Origin: Herbaspirillum chlorophenolicum | GTDB taxonomy: Bacteria; Pseudomonadota; Gammaproteobacteria; Burkholderiales; Burkholderiaceae_D | NCBI RefSeq assembly: GCF_001189955.1 | Contig: NZ_LFLT01000010.1 | Coordinates: 1-64,000 of the forward strand | Reading direction: 5' to 3' | Length of the DNA stretch: 64,000 nt | In this document: positions 17,356 through 26,388 of the stretch, piece by piece | Position numbering within the stretch: the first letter of the stretch is position 1 | How the letters are laid out: each line of letters opens with the position of its first letter | Notes under the pieces: model-generated | What the model was told of the DNA's origin: nothing | Databases searched by the model: none | Seen by the model: only the letters and a program-made list of their open reading frames with translations | Made by a program: the position numbers and the translations under genes

Positions 17356-18516
17356 ATGCAATTGCAATTACCTGAACCAGGCGCCGATGCACAGGCCGCC
17401 TCACACGCCCTCCGGCAACTGATCGCCGGCGAGATCGCTGCCGCGGGTGGCTGGATATCCTTCGAGCGCTACATGGAGCTGGCGCTGTATGCGCCGCAAT
17501 TCGGCTATTACAGCGGCGGCGCGGCCAAATTGGGCAAAGATGGTGATTTTACAACCGCCCCGGAAATTTCGCCCCTGTTTGGCGCGACATTGGCGCATTT
17601 GGCGACAGAACTGATCGCTGTCAATGAATCGATTGCCAATGTTTTCCTCGAATTCGGGGCCGGCACCGGCAAATTGGCGTTCGACATCCTGTCGGAACTG
17701 CAATCCCGCAACCAATTGCCGCAGAAATATTTCATTGTGGAAATATCGGCCCAGCTACGCGCACGCCAGCGCGAGACGCTGGGCGGGTTCGCGGCCCTGG
17801 TCGAGTGGCTGGATGCCTTGCCTGAGCGCTTTTCCGGCGTAGTGCTGGGCAATGAGGTGCTGGATGCCATGCCGGTGCGCCTAGCGGTCAAGTCGGATGG
17901 CGCCTGGCTGGAGCGCGGCGTGGCCGTCAATGCCCAGGGCACTTTCGTATTTTCCGACCGTGCGGTGGATGGGCTGCCGGTTGCGCAGATCCCCGACGCC
18001 GAGGAATTGCCGGAAGGTTACCTGACAGAACTGGCGCCGGTGGCCACCGGTTTCATGCGCACGCTGGCAGGCATGATCGCGCGCGGCGCGGGGGCGGTGG
18101 CGATCTTGCCGGATTACGGTTTCCCGGCGGCCGAATACTATCTGGACGACCGCTCGCAAGGCACGCTGATGTGCCATTACCGCCATCATGCGCATCCCGA
18201 CCCTTTCTACCTCCCGGGGCTGCAGGACATCACGGCCCACGTCGACTTCACCGCCATGGCGGTGGCCGCGGTGGAGGAGGGCGCGGACGTGCTGGCCTAT
18301 ACCAGCCAGGGCGCCTTCCTGCTCAATGCAGGCATCGGCGAACTGCTGCTGCGCACCTCGCCGGAGGACAGCCTGCAATATCTGCCGCAAGCCAACGCCA
18401 TGCAGAAACTGATTTCCCCTGCCGAGATGGGCGAGCTGTTCAAGGTGTTGGCCATCGGCAAGAACGCGGAATGGCCGCAGCGCATGCTGCGCCATGACCG
18501 CACCCACCGGCTGTAA
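17356..18516 (+). CDS. SAM-dependent methyltransferase, MidA/NDUFAF7 family
   Basis: This 386-residue protein starts at ATG 17356 (MQLQLPEPG). Family hallmarks are FERYMELALYAPQFGYYSGG, DFTTAPEISPLFG, FLEFGAGTGKLAFDIL (SAM loop), VLGNEVLDAMPV and ILPDYGFPAAEYY with a late TAHVDFTAMA. MidA/NDUFAF7 proteins are arginine methyltransferases; the mitochondrial member assists complex I assembly, while bacterial targets are largely unknown. An upstream in-frame extension covers the divergent SDR gene and is not used. Confidence 0.88.
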   Translation: MQLQLPEPGADAQAASHALRQLIAGEIAAAGGWISFERYMELALYAPQFGYYSGGAAKLGKDGDFTTAPEISPLFGATLAHLATELIAVNESIANVFLEFGAGTGKLAFDILSELQSRNQLPQKYFIVEISAQLRARQRETLGGFAALVEWLDALPERFSGVVLGNEVLDAMPVRLAVKSDGAWLERGVAVNAQGTFVFSDRAVDGLPVAQIPDAEELPEGYLTELAPVATGFMRTLAGMIARGAGAVAILPDYGFPAAEYYLDDRSQGTLMCHYRHHAHPDPFYLPGLQDITAHVDFTAMAVAAVEEGADVLAYTSQGAFLLNAGIGELLLRTSPEDSLQYLPQANAMQKLISPAEMGELFKVLAIGKNAEWPQRMLRHDRTHRL

Positions 18517-18526
18517 AGGAGCGCAC

Positions 18527-18721
18527 GTGATACGCTGGGTTGTCGTTATTTTTCTTGCCGTGATCGTGTTTTCATCGCTGCTGCCCTGGCTGGAGAAGCT
18601 GGGCATAGGCCGTTTGCCGGGCGACTTGCGTTTCCGCCTGTTCGGCCGCACCTTCTCGTTGCCGTTCGCTTCGACTATCTTGTTGTCGACGGTGGTGTTC
18701 ATCCTGGCGAAGATCTTGTAA
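18527..18721 (+). CDS. DUF2905 small membrane protein
   Basis: This 64-residue protein starts from a GTG (18527-18529) preceded by AAAGGAG. It has two hydrophobic segments (residues ~2-18 and ~43-62) flanking the conserved GRLPGDLRFRLFGRTFSLPF loop region that defines DUF2905. It lies 10 bp after the MidA-family gene and 17 bp before the response regulator, likely cotranscribed. Function unknown; the family is a common inner-membrane protein. Confidence 0.85.
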   Translation: MIRWVVVIFLAVIVFSSLLPWLEKLGIGRLPGDLRFRLFGRTFSLPFASTILLSTVVFILAKIL

Positions 18722-18738
18722 AAGAGCGCGGAGCGGAT

Positions 18739-19395
18739 ATGCGGGTATTGCTGGTGGAAGACGATCCCATGGTGGGCGAAGCGGTGCGCAAGGGCTTGCG
18801 TCAGGACGGTTTCGCCATCGACTGGGTGCAGGACGGCAAGTCGGCCGATGCCGCCCTGCGCAATGAAGACTACGCCATGCTGCTGCTCGACCTCGGCTTG
18901 CCGCAAAAGGACGGGCTGGCGGTCTTGAAGACCATGCGCGAGCGGGGCAATCGCATCCCGGTGCTGATCACCACCGCGCGCGATGCCGTGGCGGACCGCG
19001 TGGCCGGCCTGGACGCCGGCGCCGACGATTACCTGATCAAGCCCTTCGACCTGGAAGAACTCTCCGCCCGCATGCGCGCGCTGCTGCGCCGCCAGTCCGG
19101 CCGTGCCGACAGCCTGGTGCAGGTGCGCGAGGTGGTCTTGAACCCCGCTACCCATGAAGTCACCGTGGCCGGCCAGCCGGTCAACCTGTCGGCCCGCGAA
19201 TTCACCCTGCTGCATGCCTTCATGGACCGCCCCGGCGTGGTGCTGTCCCGCGCCCAGCTGGAAGAGAAGCTCTACGGCTGGGACGACAGCATCGAAAGCA
19301 ATGCCGTCGAAGTGCACATCCACGCGCTGCGCAAGAAGGTCGGCAGCGACTTCATCAAGAACGTGCGCGGCGTCGGCTATCTGGTGCCGGCATGA
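18739..19395 (+). CDS. OmpR-family response regulator (QseB/PmrA/TctD-like)
   Basis: This 218-residue two-component regulator has a receiver domain (1-115) with acidic pocket EDD (8-9), phospho-acceptor Asp51 in LLLDLGLP, and Lys in YLIKPFD. The winged-helix DNA-binding domain (~125-218) ends in SNAVEVHIHALRKKVG and RGVGYLV. The QseB/PmrA subgroup usually binds tandem TTAA(G/T) half-sites; such repeats occur in the degQ promoter region at 20817-20847. It overlaps its sensor kinase by ATGA. Confidence 0.9.
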   Translation: MRVLLVEDDPMVGEAVRKGLRQDGFAIDWVQDGKSADAALRNEDYAMLLLDLGLPQKDGLAVLKTMRERGNRIPVLITTARDAVADRVAGLDAGADDYLIKPFDLEELSARMRALLRRQSGRADSLVQVREVVLNPATHEVTVAGQPVNLSAREFTLLHAFMDRPGVVLSRAQLEEKLYGWDDSIESNAVEVHIHALRKKVGSDFIKNVRGVGYLVPA

Positions 19396-20723
19396 GTTCG
19401 ATGCGCAACAAGCTGCTGCTGTGGCTCGGGCTGGGGTTGTTCTCCATCATCGTGGCCGCCGGCGTCGGCCTGTATTTCCAGGCGCGCGGCGAGGCCAACC
19501 AGATCTTCGATTACCAGATGCGCCAGATCGCAGCTTCATTGCCGCGCCAAGCCTTCTCGCCGATTTCTCCGGGGCAGCAACTGCCGGAGCTGGAAGACGA
19601 GATCATGATGCAGATCTGGGACAGCAGCGGCACCGTCATTTACCACTCGCACGCGCGCAGCGCCATGCCGCGCCAGGCTGAACTGGGCTTCGTCAACGTG
19701 CGCGGGCCCAACGGCATGTGGCGCGTCTACAGCGCCCAGGTCGGCAGTACGGTGGTGCAGGTGGCGCAGCCGCAAAGCGCGCGCGACGAGATCGCCGCGC
19801 AGATGGCGGTCAAGACGGTGGCGCCGTTGTTCCTGCTGTTCCCGCTGATCGGCATCCTGGCATGGCTGGCGGTCAGCCGCGGGCTGGCGCCGGTGCGGCG
19901 GGCGGCCGCCGAGGTGCAGGCGCGCGACATGAATTCCCTGATGCCGATCGCCGACGTCGGCCTGCCGCAGGAAATCCAGCCGCTGACCCATGCGCTGAAC
20001 GACCTGCTGGCACGCCTGAAACAATCGACCGAGGCGCAGCGCGCCTTCGTGGCCGATGCCGCGCATGAACTGCGCACGCCACTGACGGCCTTGCGCCTGC
20101 AGGCGCAATTGGCTGAACGCGCGGCCGATGAAGGGGAGCGCAAGGCGGCTTTTTCCGATTTGAAGAACGGCCTGGAGCGCACTACGCACCTGGTGCATCA
20201 GTTGCTGACCCTGGCGCGCCAGGAGCCCGATGCGATGAGCTTCACGCCGGTCGACCTGCGCGAACTCCTGCGCGGCGTGGTGGCCGACCTGTCTTCGGTG
20301 GCCAGCGATGGGGATATCGACCTTGGGCTGTCCAGCGAGGATGGCGACGGCGGTCCGTTGATGGTGAGCGGCAATGCCGACGCCCTGCGCATCCTGTTCA
20401 ACAACCTGGTCGACAACGCCTTGCGTTACACGCCGGCCGGCGGTGTGGTGGACGTATCGTTCATCACGCCGGACAACAGTAAGTGCGTGGTGCTCATCCA
20501 GGACAGCGGCCCGGGCATCGCCGAGAGCGAGATGCCGCGCGTGTTCGACCGCTTCTATCGCGCCCGCCGTCCGCAAGAGCAGAACACCGGCCGCGCCGCG
20601 TTAGGCAGCGGGTTGGGACTGGCTATCGTGCGCCAGATTGCCGACCTGCACCGCGTGCCGGTGGAGCTGAAAAATACCGGCAAGGGGCTTCAGGCGCGCG
20701 TCACGTTTGCGCTGCTGCCATAG
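19392..20723 (+). CDS. Two-component sensor histidine kinase (QseC/PmrB-like)
   Basis: This 443-residue inner-membrane kinase has two transmembrane segments (~8-28 and ~142-163) enclosing a ~115-residue periplasmic sensor, then a short HAMP-like segment, the HisKA box FVADAAHELRTPLT with phospho-acceptor His225, and an ATPase domain with N-box NNLVDNALRYTPAGG, G1 DSGPGIAE, F-box VFDRFYR and G2 GSGLGLAIV. The start overlaps the regulator stop. The signal is unknown; the periplasmic protease downstream suggests envelope status. Confidence 0.9.
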   Translation: MSSMRNKLLLWLGLGLFSIIVAAGVGLYFQARGEANQIFDYQMRQIAASLPRQAFSPISPGQQLPELEDEIMMQIWDSSGTVIYHSHARSAMPRQAELGFVNVRGPNGMWRVYSAQVGSTVVQVAQPQSARDEIAAQMAVKTVAPLFLLFPLIGILAWLAVSRGLAPVRRAAAEVQARDMNSLMPIADVGLPQEIQPLTHALNDLLARLKQSTEAQRAFVADAAHELRTPLTALRLQAQLAERAADEGERKAAFSDLKNGLERTTHLVHQLLTLARQEPDAMSFTPVDLRELLRGVVADLSSVASDGDIDLGLSSEDGDGGPLMVSGNADALRILFNNLVDNALRYTPAGGVVDVSFITPDNSKCVVLIQDSGPGIAESEMPRVFDRFYRARRPQEQNTGRAALGSGLGLAIVRQIADLHRVPVELKNTGKGLQARVTFALLP

Positions 20724-20816
20724 TTCATTCGGCGCGTAGTTTCAGATCTTTGAAAGACGCCGGGTCCTGGCTTTCGTCAGGACTGCAGTTTTTTGTCGTC
20801 TTCCGATTTTTCCCGT

Positions 20817-20847
20817 CTTAAGTTTGTCTTAATTTTCCCGCCTTAAT
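20817..20847 (+). promoter_or_regulatory. Tandem CTTAA(G/T) repeats upstream of degQ (candidate response-regulator box)
   Basis: CTTAAG (20817-20822), five bases TTTGT, CTTAAT (20828-20833), eight bases, CTTAAT (20842-20847). The first two match the PmrA/QseB-type pattern (C/T)TTAA(G/T)-N5-(C/T)TTAA(G/T). The site lies ~90-120 bp upstream of degQ and ~95 bp after the sensor-kinase stop. Binding by the adjacent regulator is inference. Confidence 0.5.
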
Positions 20848-20937
20848 CTTCACTCCAACGGTCGGGCAGCCGCGGCATCCAAAGGCCATCCGGCTGCCGG
20901 GCCACCGATATTTCTCTGGGAAGAAAAGGAGTGCATG

Positions 20938-22419
20938 ATGAGCCGTCGAATCGTTTTCGTTCGCAACACATTGGCTGTGATGCTGGCTGCCGTCGTCGGC
21001 GGCAGTTATGTGTATTTCCGTGGCGCCGACCTGCCTATGGCCCATGCGGCTCCAATCAACACGCCGCTGGTCGCTTCCAATACCGGACCGACAGCGCCGG
21101 CCGGGCCAGTGATCGCGGCGGCCACCGATTTTTCCGGCATCGTGCAGCGTGCGGGGCCGGCAGTGGTCAACATCAGCGTCACCGGCAAGGTCAAGAAGGT
21201 GGCCGACGACAGCGACAGTGGAGATCCGGACGATCCGTTTTCCCAGTTCCTGAAGCGTTTCGGCCCGCAACTGCAGATACCGCGCCAGCCGCAGGTCATG
21301 CATGGTTTGGGGTCGGGCTTCATCATTTCGCCTGACGGCGTGATCCTGACCAATGCCCATGTGGTCGAGGGTGCGCAGGAAGTGGTGGTCAAGCTGACCG
21401 ATCGCCGCGAATTCAAGGCTAAGGTATTGGGTGTGGACAAGCAGAGCGACATCGCGGTGATCCGCATCGATGCCAAGAACCTGCCCACGGTACAGATCGG
21501 CGACCCGTCCATCGTGAAGGTTGGCGAACCTGTGCTGGCCATCGGCTCGCCTTACGGTTTCGACAATACGGCTACCGCCGGCATCATCAGCGCCAAGTCG
21601 CGCAGCTTGCCGGACGACAATTACGTGCCTTTCCTGCAGACCGATGTGGCGGTCAACCCCGGCAATTCGGGCGGTCCTCTGTTCAACCTGAGGGGTGAAG
21701 TGATCGGCATCAATTCGCAGATCTACAGCCAGACCGGCGGCTTCCAGGGCTTGTCGTTTGCCATTCCGATCGACGTGGCGATGAAGGTCGAGCAGCAGTT
21801 GGCGCAGCATGGCAAGGTCACGCGTGGCCGCCTGGGCGTGTCGGTGCAGGATCTGAACCAGGCACTGTCCGAATCGTTCGGCCTGAAGAATGCGCAAGGC
21901 GCGCTGGTCAGTTCGGTGGAAAAGGGCAGCCCGGCCGACAAGGCCGGCTTGCAGGCGGGTGATGTGATCCTCAGCTTCAGTGGCCATGCCATTGACCGTT
22001 CGGTGGATCTGCCCACGCTGGTGGCCGATACTGCACCTGGCACATCGAGGGCGTTGGAAGTGATGCGTGGCGGCAAGGTGCGCACCATCAACGTGACGGT
22101 GGGCGAGATGAAGTCCGCCAAGAATGACGCGCCTGCCAGCAAGGCCGAGAATCAAGGCCGGTTGGGTTTGGCAGTGCGCCCGCTGGACTCGGATGAACGC
22201 AAGCAGCTGGGCGGCCAGAACGGCCTCTTGGTGGAAGACGTCAACGGTCCGGCGGCAATTGCCGGTATCCAGAGCGGCGACGTGATCCTGGCCTTGAACG
22301 GCACGCCGGTCTCCAGCGTCGAGCAGTTGCGCACGCTGGCCAGCCAGGCCGGCAAGAGCGTGGCGCTGCTGGTGGAGCGCGGCGATGAGAAGATCTTCGT
22401 CCCGCTGGCGCTGAACTGA
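20938..22419 (+). CDS. degQ: DegQ/HtrA-type periplasmic serine endoprotease
   Basis: Trypsin-like Do protease acting on misfolded periplasmic proteins. From the second of two adjacent ATGs (20938; better spacing to AAAGGAG) it has 493 residues: an N-terminal signal/anchor (~8-28), a protease domain with His141 (TNAHVVEGA), Asp170 (SDIAVIR) and Ser244 (NPGNSGGP), then two PDZ domains (~275-370 and ~400-490). The acidic DPDDPFSQFLKRFG segment is the LA loop region. The N-terminus could act as a membrane anchor instead of being cleaved. It follows the two-component system by 214 bp with candidate regulator sites between. Confidence 0.92.
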   Translation: MSRRIVFVRNTLAVMLAAVVGGSYVYFRGADLPMAHAAPINTPLVASNTGPTAPAGPVIAAATDFSGIVQRAGPAVVNISVTGKVKKVADDSDSGDPDDPFSQFLKRFGPQLQIPRQPQVMHGLGSGFIISPDGVILTNAHVVEGAQEVVVKLTDRREFKAKVLGVDKQSDIAVIRIDAKNLPTVQIGDPSIVKVGEPVLAIGSPYGFDNTATAGIISAKSRSLPDDNYVPFLQTDVAVNPGNSGGPLFNLRGEVIGINSQIYSQTGGFQGLSFAIPIDVAMKVEQQLAQHGKVTRGRLGVSVQDLNQALSESFGLKNAQGALVSSVEKGSPADKAGLQAGDVILSFSGHAIDRSVDLPTLVADTAPGTSRALEVMRGGKVRTINVTVGEMKSAKNDAPASKAENQGRLGLAVRPLDSDERKQLGGQNGLLVEDVNGPAAIAGIQSGDVILALNGTPVSSVEQLRTLASQAGKSVALLVERGDEKIFVPLALN

Positions 22420-22508
22420 TTTTCTGTAGCAAATTGTTGTCGCCTGTAGCGAGTAGTGTCTGTAGTCCTGAGGGTAGTCCGTGGGAAGCAGCAAGCAGTG
22501 AGGGAGTG

Positions 22509-22541
22509 GCCGGACATGCGCAAGCATGCCCGGCTTTTTTT
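22509..22541 (+). terminator. Rho-independent terminator after degQ
   Basis: The stem GCCGG-a-CATGC / GCATG-c-CCGGC has a GCAA tetraloop (one A-C mismatch), followed by seven T residues. It is 90 bp downstream of the degQ stop and just before the convergent antiporter gene. Confidence 0.8.
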
Positions 22542-22561
22542 CGTCCGGTGGCGCACGCCGG

Positions 22562-24406
22562 TCAGGCCGGATCTGCGGGCGGCTTTTCCTGTACTACCGG
22601 TTCGCCGCGCCAATGGTCATGCGTATGTTCGCGCTCCATCGCTTCGCGGTCGCTGGCGAACATGGCTTGCAATTCTTCTCGCGCTTGCACCGCCATCGAG
22701 ACCATCTGCTGCTGGTCCTTGTAGTGGGGATAGAGCTCGTGCAGCGTCTTGATGTTGTGCGCACGGAATTTCATCGCCGCCTGGCGCGCGCGGTAGGCGC
22801 CGAAGCCGAGCTGCTCCAGCGCACGCCGGCCCATCTGCAATGCGCTCTCGAAGGTTTCGCGCTCCAGCACCGTGACGCCGCGGTCGAGCAGGTCGTAGTA
22901 ATGCGTGACATTGCGTGCGCGGGCAGCGATCGCCAGGTGCGGGAATTCCTCTTTCACCTTGTCGACCAGCTCCAGCGCCGCCTGGGCGTCGTCGATGGCG
23001 ATCACCAGCAGGCGCGCTTGGGCGGCACCTGCGGTGCGCAGCAGGTCGATGCGGGTGGCGTCGCCGTAAAACACCTTGAAGCCGAACTTGCGCAGGAAGT
23101 CGATCTGGTCCGGGTCGTGGTCCAGCACGGTGGCGTGGATGCCATTGGCATGCAGCAGGCGTCCGACGATCTGGCCGAAGCGCCCGAAGCCGGCGATGAT
23201 AACCGGATGCTCCTGCTGCTCGATCTCGTCTTCCGGGCGGCGGCTGCCGGTGTCCAGCCAGCGTATCAGCAAGCGGTCATGGATCAGCAGCAGCAGCGGC
23301 GTGACCAGCATCGACAGCGCTACCACCACGATCAGGATGGAGGAGACATCAGGCGTCAATACTTTTGCGCCGACTGCGGCGCCGAATACGATGAAGGCGA
23401 ATTCGCCGCCCTGCGAGAGCAGGAATGCAAAGAACAATTGCTGGCCGCGAGGGATGCCGAAACAGCGCCCGAGGAACCACATCACGGCCGTCTTGATCGC
23501 CAGGAAGGCCACTACCAAGCCCACAATGCGCCAGGGCTGCGCGAGGAACACGCCGAAGTCCACCGACATGCCCACGGCGATGAAGAACAATCCCAGTAGC
23601 AGTCCCTTGAACGGTTCGAGGTCGCTTTCGAGCGCATGGCGGTATTCGGAATCGGCCAGCAGCACGCCGGCCAGGAAAGTACCCAGCGCCATCGACATGC
23701 CGACCGACTGCATCAGGAGACCGGTGGCGATCACCAGCAGCAGGGCGAAGGCGGTGAAAATCTCGCGCATGTCGGTCTTGGCGATGATGCGCAGGATGGG
23801 GCGCATCAGCACGCGTCCGCCGAAAATCAGCAGGGCGATCACCAGCGCCACCTGGCCTGCATGCAGCCAGCCCTGGCTGCTGCCCTGGCTGGCGGCTACG
23901 CCCAGCAGCGGCACCGCCGCCATCATCGGGATTGCGGCGATGTCCTGGAACAGCAGGATGGAAAATCCGGCCGCTCCGGCCGGCGTGGCGGTGAGCTTGC
24001 GTTCGCCCAGTGTGGCCAGGGCAATCGCGGTAGAAGAGAGCGACATGCCCAGCGCCGCGATCAGGCCGATGCGCCAGGGTACGCCAGCAGCCAGGGCCGC
24101 CGCCAGCAGGGCGGCGGTGACTGCCAGCACCTGCGCGCTACCCCAGCCGAAGATGGAGCGCCGCAGTGCCCACAGCCGTTTCGGATCGAGTTCCAGCCCG
24201 ATCAGGAACAGCAGCAGCACCACACCGAATTCGGAGAATTCGAGGATGTGCTTGACCTCGCTGATCAGGCCCAGGCCCCAGGGGCCAATCACGATCCCGG
24301 CCAGCAGGTAGCCCAGCACCGCGCCCAGGCCGAGGCGTTTGGCGATGGGCACGGCGGCGACTGCTGCGAGCAGGTAAACCAGGGCTTTGAGTAAGTGTTC
24401 ATCCAT
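22562..24406 (-). CDS. KefB/KefC-type K+/H+ antiporter (CPA2 family) with RCK/TrkA-N domain
   Basis: This is a 614-residue inner-membrane protein. About 12-13 transmembrane helices span residues 1-380, with family motifs LGYLLAGIVIGPWGLGLI, MSLSSTAIALATLGE and LLLGLFFIAVGMSVDF. A cytosolic TrkA-N Rossmann domain (~400-520) has VIIAGFGRFGQIVGRLL and VFYGDATRIDLLRTAGA. The C-terminal tail is charged. Kef systems expel K+ and acidify the cytoplasm during electrophile stress under glutathione control. The KefG-like gene 70 bp upstream supports this subgroup. Confidence 0.9.
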   Translation of the reverse strand: MDEHLLKALVYLLAAVAAVPIAKRLGLGAVLGYLLAGIVIGPWGLGLISEVKHILEFSEFGVVLLLFLIGLELDPKRLWALRRSIFGWGSAQVLAVTAALLAAALAAGVPWRIGLIAALGMSLSSTAIALATLGERKLTATPAGAAGFSILLFQDIAAIPMMAAVPLLGVAASQGSSQGWLHAGQVALVIALLIFGGRVLMRPILRIIAKTDMREIFTAFALLLVIATGLLMQSVGMSMALGTFLAGVLLADSEYRHALESDLEPFKGLLLGLFFIAVGMSVDFGVFLAQPWRIVGLVVAFLAIKTAVMWFLGRCFGIPRGQQLFFAFLLSQGGEFAFIVFGAAVGAKVLTPDVSSILIVVVALSMLVTPLLLLIHDRLLIRWLDTGSRRPEDEIEQQEHPVIIAGFGRFGQIVGRLLHANGIHATVLDHDPDQIDFLRKFGFKVFYGDATRIDLLRTAGAAQARLLVIAIDDAQAALELVDKVKEEFPHLAIAARARNVTHYYDLLDRGVTVLERETFESALQMGRRALEQLGFGAYRARQAAMKFRAHNIKTLHELYPHYKDQQQMVSMAVQAREELQAMFASDREAMEREHTHDHWRGEPVVQEKPPADPA

Positions 24407-24476
24407 GGCGGCGTTATCTTTATTGGATTGAGATGTGGTCGGTTGCGGAAAGGGCCGGTTGGTATGCCGGATTCAT

Positions 24477-25013
24477 TCAATCCCAGTTCGGATAGCGTTC
24501 CAGCTTGTCGAGATAGTGTTCCACGTGCTGCTGGAACTCGACCGGTGCGATGTGGTGGGCGCCGTGCAGGATCAGCGGCTCCATCCAGCGCATGCCGCAC
24601 AGTTGCGCGGTTTGCCGGTAAGGCGGGAGGAAGTCGCTGAAGGGATGGCCATGGCGTCCACCGGGTACGTACGCCTCGGATTCGCCGCCGGTGCTTGCCA
24701 CCAGCCAGAACTCTTTGCCGCGCAGCGCGTTGCCATCATGGCCGAAGGCCCAGCCGCGCGCCAGCACCAGGTCCAGCCATTCCTTCTGCAGCGCCGGCAT
24801 GCTGTACCAGTGGATCGGGTGCTGCATCACGACCAGGTCGGCTTGCGTGAGCAGTTGCTGTTCTCGCTCGATGTCGATGTGGAAGTCCGGATAGCGCTCA
24901 TACAAGTCGTTCACCACCACGTTGGGCAGCTTGGCGGCGGCCTCGACCATCAGGCGATTGGTGCGCGAGAGTTCGGCGGCGGGGTGGGCATACAGGATGA
25001 GTACGTTAGGCAT
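24477..25013 (-). CDS. KefF/KefG-like ancillary NAD(P)H:quinone oxidoreductase
   Basis: This 178-residue flavodoxin-fold protein starts at ATG 25011-25013 (MPNVLILYAHPA). Motifs include NRLMVEAA, VVNDLYERYPDFHIDI, VVMQHPIHWYSMPALQKEWLDLVL and GWAFG, with ASTGGESEAY, all typical of the KefF/KefG/MdaB group. In enterobacteria these subunits are required for full Kef efflux activity and act as FMN quinone reductases. It lies immediately upstream of the antiporter on the same strand. Confidence 0.88.
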   Translation of the reverse strand: MPNVLILYAHPAAELSRTNRLMVEAAAKLPNVVVNDLYERYPDFHIDIEREQQLLTQADLVVMQHPIHWYSMPALQKEWLDLVLARGWAFGHDGNALRGKEFWLVASTGGESEAYVPGGRHGHPFSDFLPPYRQTAQLCGMRWMEPLILHGAHHIAPVEFQQHVEHYLDKLERYPNWD

Positions 25014-25335
25014 GGCAGTGGCGAGGCTGGCGTTGTCATCGGGCAGGGAGCGCAGTTCGCCGAAATTAGCCGGAACATGCACGGACTGTCCGTTGTCTGT
25101 TTTATCGAGGGAAGGGGAGTTTGCCACGAAAGCGCAGATGGCCGCTTGTACAAAGCGGTATGCGTATTCAAAGGCGGCGCCCTTTCTCCGGGTTTTCCTG
25201 CGGGTATCAAAAGCCGGGCAATGCGCTTATACTCAGCCATCCCCCAGCAGCTCCCTCTTGCGCCATGAGTGCATGTGGACGCTGCAGCAGATGACACTCG
25301 CCGCAGTTTATTCATATTCACTTGTTATTGCAGCC
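25014..25335. other. 322-bp divergent intergenic region (kefG-like / puuD-like)
   Basis: This stretch should contain the promoters of the Kef operon (minus) and the amidotransferase gene (plus). Open frames across it are extensions of the flanking genes with no family similarity. No convincing sigma70 pair, operator or RNA element was recognised. Confidence 0.5.
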
Positions 25336-26388
25336 ATGTCCGACATCCAAGATTCCGAAGCCAGCCAGCCACGCGAACCCAATCCGGCCAAGCCCGCTCC
25401 TGCCGCATCCCCAGCCACCCCGCAAGCCGCCGATGCGACGGCCCAGCCGAAGCCGGCGGAGCAGCCTGCCAAGGCGGTGCCGCCGCAAGCTGCCCAGCAC
25501 GCTCCCCTGCCGCCGCCACCGCACCATGCCACCGATGCGCCGTGGGCGCAGACCTGGCATTTCCTGGCTGCGCGGTTGCGCGCGATGTCCGACAAGGCCG
25601 GGCGCCGTGTCATGCAGCGTACGCTCAAGATCGGCGTGTCGGCCCGTATCTTCCATCCCGAGTCCGGCTCCAAGGGCTTGCGCAGCAAGACGCTGCAATA
25701 CCTGGAAGAGTCGATTGCGCAGTGGGTGATGTCGCGTGACGTGCTGGTGTTCATGATTCCGACGGTCAATACCAACGGCCTGGTCCATCCCAGCAATATC
25801 CGTTTGCGCGACTATGCCAAGAATCTCGACGGCCTGGTGCTGCAAGGCGGGGCGGACGTTTCGCCGCAAAGCTATGCGCAGGCGGCGACACGGCCTGAAT
25901 GGAGCGGCGACCGCGCGCGCGACATGTACGAGCTGGAACTGCTGCACGAATTCATCGAGGCCGGCAAACCGGTACTGGGCATCTGCCGCGGCTGCCAGCT
26001 GATCAACGTGGCCTTCGGCGGCACCTTGTACCAGGACATCGCCACCGATGTGCCGTCCGCGATCCCGCACGTCAACGAGATGTACGACAGCAATTTCCAT
26101 GCGCTGCAGTTCCCGCCGGGTTCCTCGCTGGCGACGCTGGTCAAGACCGAGAACGCGATCGTCAATTCGATCCACCACCAGGCGGTACGCGACCTCGGGC
26201 GCGACCTGTCGGTGGAAGCAGTATCCGGCCCCGACCAGATCGTCGAAGCGATCCGCTACCGCAAGGCGCCGTTCGTCATGGGGTTGCAGTGGCACCCGGA
26301 ATTCCACCGCTCCGGCGGCGCCGAGCTGCTGGATTGCACGCCGATCCTCGATAGCTTTCTGCGTACCGCGCGCGAGACGCGTTTCTGA
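25336..26388 (+). CDS. PuuD-like class I glutamine amidotransferase (gamma-Glu-GABA hydrolase family) with Pro/Ala-rich N-terminus
   Basis: This is a 350-residue protein. Residues ~1-90 are a low-complexity Pro/Ala/Gln extension, not seen in typical PuuD (~254 residues). Residues ~97-345 form the peptidase C26 domain, with nucleophile Cys217 in VLGICRGCQ, GGADVSPQSY, INVAFGGTLYQDI, and the His320/Glu322 pair in LQWHPEF. PuuD hydrolyses gamma-glutamyl-GABA in putrescine degradation. No other puu gene is nearby, so the exact gamma-glutamyl substrate is open. The start ATG 25336 (MSDIQDSEA) is chosen over earlier in-frame starts lying in the divergent promoter region; an upstream ATG would add a hydrophobic stretch. 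Confidence 0.8.
   Translation: MSDIQDSEASQPREPNPAKPAPAASPATPQAADATAQPKPAEQPAKAVPPQAAQHAPLPPPPHHATDAPWAQTWHFLAARLRAMSDKAGRRVMQRTLKIGVSARIFHPESGSKGLRSKTLQYLEESIAQWVMSRDVLVFMIPTVNTNGLVHPSNIRLRDYAKNLDGLVLQGGADVSPQSYAQAATRPEWSGDRARDMYELELLHEFIEAGKPVLGICRGCQLINVAFGGTLYQDIATDVPSAIPHVNEMYDSNFHALQFPPGSSLATLVKTENAIVNSIHHQAVRDLGRDLSVEAVSGPDQIVEAIRYRKAPFVMGLQWHPEFHRSGGAELLDCTPILDSFLRTARETRF

Noticed and set aside
20818-22527. 569-codon open frame on the minus strand opposite degQ
   Set aside because: It mirrors the coding bias of degQ, whose triad and PDZ domains are intact; the antisense translation is low-complexity His/Arg-rich with no family resemblance.
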